This document shows, one piece after another, positions 1-7,600 of a stretch of DNA of 19,493 nucleotides. Below the pieces are notes generated by a model that was given only the letters and a program-made list of their open reading frames with translations, searched no databases and was not told the DNA's origin. The position numbers and the translations under genes are program-made. Numbering within the stretch: the first letter of the stretch is position 1; each line of letters opens with the position of its first letter. Source of the stretch: Melampsora larici-populina 98AG31 (taxonomy: Eukaryota; Basidiomycota; Pucciniomycetes; Pucciniales; Melampsoraceae); NCBI RefSeq assembly GCF_000204055.1, contig NW_006768920.1:1-19493 (forward strand). Direction: 5' to 3'.

Positions 1-372
1 TACAGTCCTCTTGACTGGTGGGCAGTAAGTACTGCTTTCCCTTTTATTTTTGTCATTTTCTTTACTCTTTACTGATATCAAGGTGAGGTGATCTAGGCAA
101 ACGAGAAGAACTTCCCAGTCTTGGCCACCATGGCTCGGGATTACCTGGCCCTCCCTGCCACTTCGTGCGCGGTGGAGCGCACGTTCTCTTCGGCGGCCGA
201 CATCGCCATCTCAAGTCGAGGCTCAATGAAGCCTTCAACCGTCTCACAGGCTGTCGCTTGCCGAGAGTGGTTGAAGAATAAGCAAGTGCCTGCAGGTAAA
301 TTTCAAGATGCAGTCACATACCTCTTAGATCATGAGTTGCGCGAGGGAAAGAAGAAGAATAAGGAGGTTTGA
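1..372 (+). CDS. hAT transposase, C-terminal part (partial, 5' end outside window)
   Basis: The two exons read 1-24 and 97-372, separated by a 72-nt intron (GTAAGT donor at 25, CTAG acceptor ending at 96). The spliced protein runs YSPLDWWA, ANEKNFPVLA, then ARDYLALPATSCAVERTFSS and ends EGKKKNKEV-stop. The W-W spacing followed by LA..ARDYL..PATS...ER.FS is the hAT dimerisation block near the C-terminus of hAT (hobo/Activator/Tam3) transposases, which cut and paste DNA through an RNase H-like domain. Only the dimerisation end is visible; the catalytic part lies upstream of the window. The family call is strong. Whether the full element is intact cannot be judged here. Confidence 0.9.
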
Positions 373-539
373 GTTATACGAGTTATACTATGTTTCTTTC
401 TTTCTTAAACATCCTTCTATTATAATGTCTTTTCTTTCTTTACTATCATTAATATTCTTTCTCTCCATGTTTGGTATAAACTTTTTACTTTGTAACCACA
501 ACTATTTTACATGAATTTGTCCTATTTCTACTCCACAAT

Positions 540-755
540 AAAAAAAATTGTTTTTCTCTTTTTTTGACCGTAGCTGCCCGTAGACTACGGCTACTACGGT
601 GGCTACGGCGCGGTCCACTACGGCCCAACCTCACCGTAGTTACGGGTTGGGTCTAATAATAGTATTGACTTCACTACGTCAACGGTGAGGTTTACAGAAT
701 AAACCTCACCGTACCGCCGTCGTGACCGTAGTACACTTCGCTACGGGACGGTTTG
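540..755. mobile_element. Right terminus of the hAT element: subterminal repeat zone and inverted end
   Basis: Downstream of the hAT stop is an AT-rich 3' region, then about 200 bp packed with CCGTAG and CTACGG words in both orientations (for example 567-612 and 723-750). It ends in CTACGGGACGGTTTG near 755. Dense short subterminal motifs in both orientations are typical binding sites for hAT transposases. The exact end and its 8-bp target duplication cannot be fixed because the left end is outside the window. Confidence 0.6.
683..711. repeat. Perfect 12-bp inverted repeat with 5-nt loop
   Basis: CGGTGAGGTTTA at 683-694 is followed by CAGAA and by its exact reverse complement at 700-711. It lies within the hAT subterminal zone and could form a hairpin. 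A related AACCTCACCGTAG occurs near 628-640. Confidence 0.8.
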
Positions 756-1316
756 TGTGTTGCTCGGAGTCTCAACAATCGCATGTGACACCACTCGGCG
801 TTTTTGACCAGCTACAACTGGTGGTTTAGCCACCGAGCCATCACCAAGCATTGTGCGCGGTTTGGTTTTGGGCACTGTAGCACCAGCAACTGAGACGAAG
901 GAAAGAACAGAAGTCAAAGACCGTACCACAAGAGATGATAGAGTCTACTCACCTTTCAGCTTATCACAAATTTTCTCAAGCTTTAGCTTAAGAAGCATTT
1001 GTCCGTTAGCATCATTCTTCCAAGTTTCGTGACCACGTGCGCGACCAATCCACTTGAGCATCAGCTCAATTCCAAATGGCCCAGTAAAAAGCTCGGTATC
1101 GATCGCGTTAACACCAAAAATGGTATCCATGTTTCTGTTTATGAGCATTCCAATGCCCTCTTCAGCATCAGAAATGGAGAGCACCGGAGGTTCACAAAAA
1201 GTTTGGAATATCTTGTCCGCTTGTGTTGCTGCTCGTATGGATCCCGCAGGACAATTCTGTGACAAAAGCATGGTAGAGGTGACGAGTTCATCTATTTGCT
1301 TATCAATTGAAGACAT
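741..1316 (-). CDS. Unrecognised two-exon protein, 3' end provided by the hAT terminus
   Basis: On the minus strand, exon 1 runs 1316-953 from ATG (MSSIDKQIDELVTSTMLLSQ) and exon 2 runs 889-741. A 63-nt intron lies between them (GTGAGT donor, CTCAG acceptor), and phase 1 is kept across the junction. The 170-aa product is hydrophilic, has no signal peptide or membrane segment, and contains a segment with several Trp and Gly residues (FGIELMLKWIGRARGHETW). I do not recognise the family. The last codons (QTVP-stop) read through the hAT inverted terminus, so the original C-terminus was probably cut off by the hAT insertion. It may be a truncated repeat-family gene rather than an active one. Confidence 0.5.
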
Positions 1317-1499
1317 TTTGATTGAGGATGTAGAGCAGGATAGAATGCTGAAACAAAAGTGGTGTAGGGTCGACTTGATAAAATTTGATGGCTGGGTCTT
1401 AGTCAAGCAGAATTGCTATCAGGATTTGGGTCCACTGATTTCTTTCGAGTCCCACTGGCATACCTACTGTTTTTTTCCTCACCTGTCTGGAATCTAGAT

Positions 1500-1725
1500 G
1501 TTTCTAGGCCACTCTTTATAAGCATACATGACTTGAGAGTGGTTACTTATGCTTATAAAGCCACACTTTCTTGTTCCTTGTAAGCATATTTCCAGAAAAA
1601 AAATGCGTTTAGCCTATATGCTAAAGTGCTCCAATTAAGCCCCCCGCATTTTTGTTTCACTGAAATTTGACCCTTATAGCGAAATATGCTAACTCGATGT
1701 GTGCTTATATCGAGCGGCGACTGTA
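1500..1725 (-). mobile_element. Terminal fragment of a pogo/mariner-like DNA transposon (tentative)
   Basis: On the minus strand the segment begins at TA plus CAGTCGCCGCTCGATATAAG (1725 downwards) and continues with repeated AGCATA/TTATAAGCATA words. A start of TA then CAGTCG..CTCGATATAA is the look of Fot1/pogo-type ends, which insert at TA. The segment includes a 13-bp inverted repeat, CTTTATAAGCATA at 1514-1526 against 1548-1560. No transposase and no matching opposite end were found nearby. Confidence 0.4.
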
Positions 1726-2168
1726 TTGACCGATTTTGCCCGCAAAACTCGAGCAAATTGGCGTGGAATTGGTGGGCCGCTTTTCCGGTTTGACTGTATA
1801 TACCTTGTCAAGTACGATCTTCTCCAAGCGATATTGGGCTATGGTTAGCACTCGTAGTCCAGGATCAGATGCAGGACTGCCATATACACTTGAATTCGAT
1901 TCCAGGCGTGCATTTGTTTTTGTCGCTCTTGCTCTCGATTGAAATTTCAAAGTTCAAGACTTTATACAATATATGATCATTTCAATGATAATATTTTTAT
2001 TTGAGGGTGTGAGGAAGAAATCATAAACACGTGTAAGTACCACTGTGTCAAAAACAATTATCTTATAGAAAAAATTGCATCATCGCAAGTCCAAAAATGA
2101 TGCATAACAGAATTGAACCCCAGCAAGAGAGTCGGAGTCCGCATTCAGAGGTCAGGGCTTTCTGCAGC
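1726..2168. other. Gene-free interval with a second TACAGTC-type end
   Basis: No ORF here looks like a real gene. On the minus strand TACAGTCAAACCGGAAAAG starts at 1798, resembling a second mariner/pogo-type end nested beside the first. The rest, up to 2168, is AT-rich and featureless to my reading. Confidence 0.3.
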
Positions 2169-2189
2169 CACTACATGCAAAGTGCTGAC
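2169..2189 (+). repeat. Orphan copy of the CACTA-like terminal repeat
   Basis: CACTACATGCAAAGTGCTGA, plus one more base, is identical over 21 bp to the left end of the MITE at 2427. It points the same way and has no partner right end of its own. It is followed by about 235 bp of GC-rich sequence with many CCCCG words. It probably marks a second, truncated family member. Confidence 0.65.
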
Positions 2190-2426
2190 TCAGCCTGAGC
2201 CCCGACGGGGAATTGTCAGGGACTAGCTTGCCCGGACCCCAACCCGACAGGTGGAAGGCCTCCCCGATCAGGGTTTTTTGCCAAAAAATGGCTGCCCAAA
2301 CCCCGAGCGGGTCCCCGAGCCCCCGACAAAAACTATCTCTCACCCATGGGTCGAACACCGTCCCGGTCTATTTATCTATAGATCCACAAAAAGGACTGTG
2401 CAATGTGTCTAATCTGGCTGAATTCA

Positions 2427-2745
2427 CACTACATGCAAAGTGCTGACCCCGCGGATGCGGGGTCGCGGTGACACCGCACAAAACCCAAGGGGGGGTCTTG
2501 CAAAAGCGGGGGGTCGATCTGGGGTCAGCGCGACCCCGCACCCGCGGCGTCACACAGGAAACAAGGGACAATTTTCCCGCGGGAAAACCAATTGTATCTG
2601 ACTCAGTTAATGAGCCAAAATGTATTATTTCGGTGTTATATCTATGTTATTTGTACATTATGGCTCAGAAACTACATTATGTGTAATTGGTCTTCCCGCG
2701 GGAAAATTGTCTCTTGTTTCCTGTGTCACCACCTTGCATGTAGTG
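2427..2745. mobile_element. CACTA-like MITE, 319 bp, TSD TCA
   Basis: The left end CACTACATGCAAAGTG (2427) and right end CTTGCATGTAGTG (to 2745) are inverted copies, about 19 of 21 bp matching. The flanks carry TCA at 2424-2426 and 2746-2748, a 3-bp duplication as expected for CACTA/EnSpm elements. An internal inverted repeat of about 42 bp (roughly 2553-2594 against 2687-2728, two mismatches, containing TTTTCCCGCGGGAA) surrounds an AT-rich loop of about 92 bp. There is no coding sequence, so it would depend on a transposase elsewhere. Confidence 0.8.
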
Positions 2746-2748
2746 TCA

Positions 2749-3802
2749 CAGGGGCCAAAATTGATGCTCACAAATACGTGAGCGTTGTAGACTTTCCTGA
2801 AATCTCCAAAAAAGATTCATTTTGTTTCAGAATCATTCAATTCATGAGTTTGGTAGCGTTCAGGCAATCAGGCTGTTTTGCTCAGGTTCTGCTTGGTGTT
2901 GCTGGAGAATGCTCATTTTCATCTTGGATGAGCATTCTTTGGGCTCAGTCTCTGAGATGAGTATTCAGGATTGGCTCATGAGGCATACTCAGAACAGCTC
3001 AGAACCTCTCTAAGACGGAAACAAACTCATTTTTTTTCCACCACCCTTCCCAATACATGTCAGCACTGCACCACAAATTCACCCCGCTTTTGTTGAAATT
3101 TGGTTTGCGGGGTACCCAAGAATCACGACCGGAACCCGGCTCAAATTCCCATGGCCAATTCAAGACCCACAAACTCTAGTATCCGGCCCTCACAGGCTCA
3201 GCCCAAGCCAAGAAAGTCTTTCTTGTTCTCTCTTATTGCCCTTTTGAGTGTTGACTGTCTCAACTCACATCCCAATCCATCCATCCTTTGCCAATTAATA
3301 TTCTCAACATCTTTGGAGTAAACAATCCCTGATACAATGCAGCTAAACTTCACATATTACAATTAACAAACTACCACAGTTGTTGGTGAATTCGGACCCC
3401 AGATGCTTCCTTGACTCAACCATATGACTTTCTTTGTTTCTGATACTGCGTCCAGATATGAGTGGTATCTCCGTTAAGTTGCTTGATGGAGAGAACAAGC
3501 AAGATGATAATGTGACATGTGGCCATAAAGGCCTTGTCCGCGCTTCAACGTTAAAGGGATTTAGGTCTTAAGTTAAGGATTTAGGTGACAGTTCACCCCA
3601 ATCAAAGGACCTCCACACAAAACTATGTGCCTCTATCAGCGCCCTCACGGATTCTTCAAGGCTTCAACCACTCTGGTTAAAGTTTATTGGGCTTTATTGT
3701 AGTCAAGTAACTATCTCAATTCAAAGCGCTTAAAAAGAAATCTCATAAGAACAGTTGATCTTATTTGTCAAACACAAAAAAAGGAAAACAACACATTTTA
3801 CA
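2749..3802. other. About 1 kb without a supported gene
   Basis: The short ORFs here show no recognisable family. There is a 10-bp inverted repeat GAATGCTCAT (2907-2916 against 2928-2937) with further TGAG.ATTC variants nearby, and a direct repeat GGATTTAGGT at 3557 and 3577. Otherwise I see nothing to annotate. Confidence 0.4.
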
Positions 3803-3991
3803 ATGAACAAGAAACTGAAGATATCAAAAGAGATCATTCACCTGTTTGTAAAAGAATTTTTAGAGACAAGGACAGATATCAAATCTCATAGGTCACTCAT
3901 TTTCAAACCTGAGCTAAGGTCTTATAAAGAATTGGGTCAATTGAGATTAATTTCTCAAGACTGGTCAGATGTTGTTTGCCCATCTTTATAA
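3803..3991 (+). pseudogene. F-box protein N-terminal fragment
   Basis: From ATG at 3803 the frame reads MNKKLKISKEIIHLFVKEFL and then ELGQLRLISQDWSDVVCPSL-stop. The pattern of an initial I..EII..I, followed by LRL.S.DWSDVVCP.L, resembles the F-box start of the expanded F-box families of rust fungi. F-box proteins recruit substrates to SCF ubiquitin ligases. The frame stops after 62 codons, where a longer protein would be expected. A branch-like CTAAC and a TTTCAG acceptor follow at about 4000-4029 and lead into a different gene segment (ELG1-like). I treat it as a fragment. Confidence 0.5.
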
Positions 3992-4029
3992 AAATGGATT
4001 CTAACTTGATCTCTTTTTGAAAATTTCAG

Positions 4030-4302
4030 ATCCATCTGTATCTCAACAATCCAAAATGAGTGATGGAAAGAAATCAAATCGATCATCTGGTCATTCCAAC
4101 AAAACCAATTGGAAACGTACAATAACAAGAAAAGTAGATCGAAAAAGTAATTCCAATACAGTATATGCAAAAGATGTTGACTTTGAAGAAGAAGAAAGTG
4201 AAGAAGAGATTAGTTTTAATAAATCACCAAGAAGACAAATGGGATCAATTAAATTTAGTTCGAATTCAATCAAAACCTCTAATACCAACACACAAGAACA
4301 AA
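4030..4302 (+). pseudogene. ELG1/ATAD5-like gene segment, part upstream of the insertion
   Basis: After the acceptor at 4029 the frame reads SKMSDGKKSNRSSGHSNKTN, an acidic run DFEEEESEEE, and then NTNTQEQ, where it is interrupted by the 12.7-kb element. It is low-complexity, basic and acidic, as expected of a linker before an AAA+ domain. The identity rests on the continuation at 17013, which is in frame once the insertion and one copy of the 9-bp duplication are ignored. No further upstream exon is visible: an F-box fragment lies just before it. Confidence 0.5.
4294..4302 (+). repeat. Left target-site duplication AAGAACAAA of the 12.7-kb element
   Basis: The nine bases AAGAACAAA directly precede the left terminal inverted repeat. 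The same nine bases follow the right one at 17004-17012. Nine bp is the usual duplication length for Mutator-like elements. Confidence 0.9.
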
Positions 4303-4324
4303 GGATCCCACTATTTGGCGCCCG
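4303..4324 (+). repeat. Left terminal inverted repeat of the MULE
   Basis: The 22 bp start GGATCCCACTATTTGG and pair with 16982-17003 with a single mismatch at the sixth base. A second shared block, CCGAAGCCCG, begins at 4337. Confidence 0.9.
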
Positions 4325-4673
4325 CTCGAGTAATACCCGAAGCCCGCTTTTTTCGGTGCTTTACCCGTGAAAATCATTCATTTTTCAAAGAACCCGGACC
4401 CGCCTCAGCCAAATTTGGCCGCAGCCGCGTCACTTCCGGGCTCATACAGCAGCTCGTGCCCGCTCGGAGGAAACCGGGCTACTGAATTCCCGGAAGTGGG
4501 CAATAGTGGGCATCCAAGCTCATCCAAGTGGACACTTGTGTTCTCAATCCGGGCTGAAAGACCAAAACGAGATACGCCGCCAGAACTAAGACTGCCCTCA
4601 AATTCAACCCAGCACCAGCAATTCAACTTACAAGTTCATTCAACCCACCATCCTCAACGAGCCTTGTCCCAAG
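4325..4673. promoter_or_regulatory. Left subterminal arm and probable promoter/5' leader of the transposase gene
   Basis: These 350 bp contain CCCGGA, CCGGGC and CCCGGAAG words in both orientations (4395-4500), like the right arm at 16842-16981. They are candidate transposase binding sites. A clear TATA box is not visible. The part after 4600 is CA/CT-rich, as in basidiomycete 5' leaders, and leads to the ATG at 4674. Confidence 0.35.
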
Positions 4674-7600
4674 ATGGTAAGTCTGTTTCATCTCTATCTC
4701 TCCCTGCCTTCATCCGATCAAGTAAGTAAGTTGCTGACCATCTTCTGATCACAGCCGTCGTTTACTTTTGTCCATTTCCCTTGTCTTTTCAACTCCACCG
4801 ACCCTCCGATCCTAAACATCGCATTCATATCTTTGACGATGTCAATACCAGGACCTTCTACTTCGACTTTGAAGAAAAAATTGGTGAACCGTAGTGCTCC
4901 CCAAGGCTACCCAGTCTATCCACCGTTTCCACCTCCACCTTTTATGTACCCTCCTTACTGGCCACCATTTCCGTATCCATCTCACCAAAACGATACTGTA
5001 AACCATTCAGCCCTTCCACATTGGCCATATCCTCCCCCGTTTCCTTCTTATGGATCTCATTTACCTGGCTCATCATTTCACAATACGGACCACGATGAAG
5101 ACACCGCTTCCCCATCTCAACCCGTTCCTAGCTTTATTGAGTCCAAGACAAGCGTCAAATCGGCTGTTACTCTTAATCTACCGACTCAATCCGCTCCTGT
5201 GTCTCAACTTTCCAATATTTTCCATCCTGCCGAGTTTCCTCCATCTGCTCCTCTCATTGAAGACAAGACTACCTCCAATCTTTCAACCACGACTTTGAAC
5301 TCGTCGTTATTCAACACATCAGCAGATGCATCTCCTTCTCACCCAACACATCCAATACCAATAGTCAATCAGCAACCCCCTATTGATGATATGGACGTTG
5401 ATGCAATCGACCTACAAGCTGAATGTGACGAAGAATGGCCCCCCATTGGTATAACTGCTGTTGTTTCCAACTTAATTCACACCAAGCTGACAGCAATTCG
5501 ATCTCTTCTATCACTACGCCAAATTGAAAATTTACCGCTGAGTTTAGAAAATTGAGAAGACATAGAAAATTATGGAAAATCTGGGAGGGGTCAGAAAAAT
5601 ATGAAAAAATATTGGTTGGGCCCTTTGGTGCATTCCAATCATCTGGCATATTTTTTCATATTTTTACAACCACAATGCAAATAATGTCAGAAACCCAATT
5701 TTGGTCCAAAACTGGCAGGTAGAGAGACAGTGACCTTGCAACACCAACAAAATCATCAATTTTTCTCCAACACATGTAATGTCTTGACATTCTGAATTCC
5801 ACATTCTGGATCTACAGTTTGTGTGCACAAAAAAGCTGTGTGTCTCCAATAATGGGTGAGATATATCAAGAGACGTACACAGCAGAAACCATATATAAGC
5901 ATAGAAGTCATAACTACAATGGCTTCAGCACCTTAATAAACCTTGTAGAGACATCATGCGGCTTCCATAAATTGCAAGTGTTCAGATGATTGAACAAAAA
6001 TACTCATATTTTTGTGCTTGGAGGTCTTTGCCCAAATATTGCTAGTTTTGGACCAAATTTGAGTTTCTGACATAATATCCCCTGTGAGCATTTTGGTTTG
6101 GGGAGACTTCAAAAATCATGGCAAAAATATGCAAAAATATGCAAAATGAGGGGACAGCACCCATGAATTGAATCATTATTTTTTCAAATTTTTCTGACCT
6201 CCCCTGTATTGGTGATATTTTTCTACAGTTTCAATTTTCTGAACTCAGCGATAAATTAGTGATCTGGCGTAGTGTATGATCTTTTGTGACACGCAGGTGT
6301 TGAACCAGTTTGTCTATTGGAATCGCCACGATTTGGGAAGCGTTTTGTGGCCCTTGAAAGCGGTGTTATGTATTTGAACGCGGTAGCTAGGCATCAAGGA
6401 TATGCAATTGCTATCAAGAGCCACAAGGGCGATAAGCAACGGAAGGCACGGGTCTACTTCAGATGTGCACTTGGACGCACTGTCTCGTCAACCGCTAAGG
6501 TCCGTGAAACCTCGACGAAGATGACGGGGTGTCTCTTCAAGATATCACTCAATTACCATCAGAAACCCGCTCGATGGATTGTCCAACAGGACTTGAAGAA
6601 CCCTGACAAACACGAACACAACCATCCTGCTTTCGACCAGCCACATAATCTTTCAAAAAACCGGCAATTCTCAGACCATGTCATGGGTCAAATTGACACA
6701 CTATCCTCAGCTGGGTGTCGAGCCTCACAGATTCGTCGTCTCATCAACTTCCCAGCAGGTTCAGATCCTCTAGTTCGAGATATTCACAACGCTCGATATC
6801 GGCTGAAGACATCTTGGTTGGCTGGGCGTACACCCATCCAGGGTTTGTTCGATTTGATTTCAGACGCCAATTGGGCCTTTCGTACGATGACGGCACGTGA
6901 TGGAACATTACAGTCCTTGTTTTTGGCCAGCCCTCAAGCAATCACTATGGCTCGTCGGTTTCACACCGTCATCGGTCTCGACTGCACCTACAAGACCAAT
7001 CGGTTTAATCTCCCCCTGCTTCATATTGTCGGCACATCCAACACACACAAAACTTTCACTGTGGCCTTATGCTTTATGCACAACGAGGTTGAGGATACGT
7101 ACGTATGGGCTTTGGAACAGTTGAAATCGGTAGTTTATGATCCAGTTTTCAAAGAACAACCACCAACCAGCCAACCAGAATCAAGCTCTCACTCCGACCC
7201 AGACACCTTGGACCTTTCGAAGACATCCGACGCCAACAATTCGCAAGTTACCACTTCAAATTCGATTTCAGTTGGTATCAAAACAGCTGAAGACAAAGCT
7301 TTCACCTCCTCCAACAACTCAAAACTTCCAAAGACGTTTTGTACTGATGCAGAGCCTGCTCTGTACAATGCGATTGGGAAAGTTTTTCCAGCTTTGACTC
7401 ATCTTTTATGCATTTGGCACATCAACTTCAACATAGGTAAAAATTGTAAGAGCAAGTTCACCGGTCCTGAATTCACCGACTTCATGAAGCTTTGGAATCG
7501 GTTTATGCAAAGCACGACAAAAACTGAATACAACGAAAACCTTGAGGCAGTCAAGAAGATGGCTCATCATCACAAAGTCTTGGAATACCTGGAAAAATTG

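Noticed and set aside
683..711. Hairpin as a transcription terminator
   Set aside because: The setting is eukaryotic and lies in hAT subterminal repeats, so a transposase-binding or structural role is more likely.
2100..2170. Possible tRNA on the minus strand (GGTTCAATTC-like T-loop near 2110-2125)
   Set aside because: No acceptor stem, anticodon arm or D-arm can be folded around it.
3100..3321. 73-codon Pro/Ser-rich ORF
   Set aside because: No family resemblance, weak codon pattern and no splice context; likely chance.
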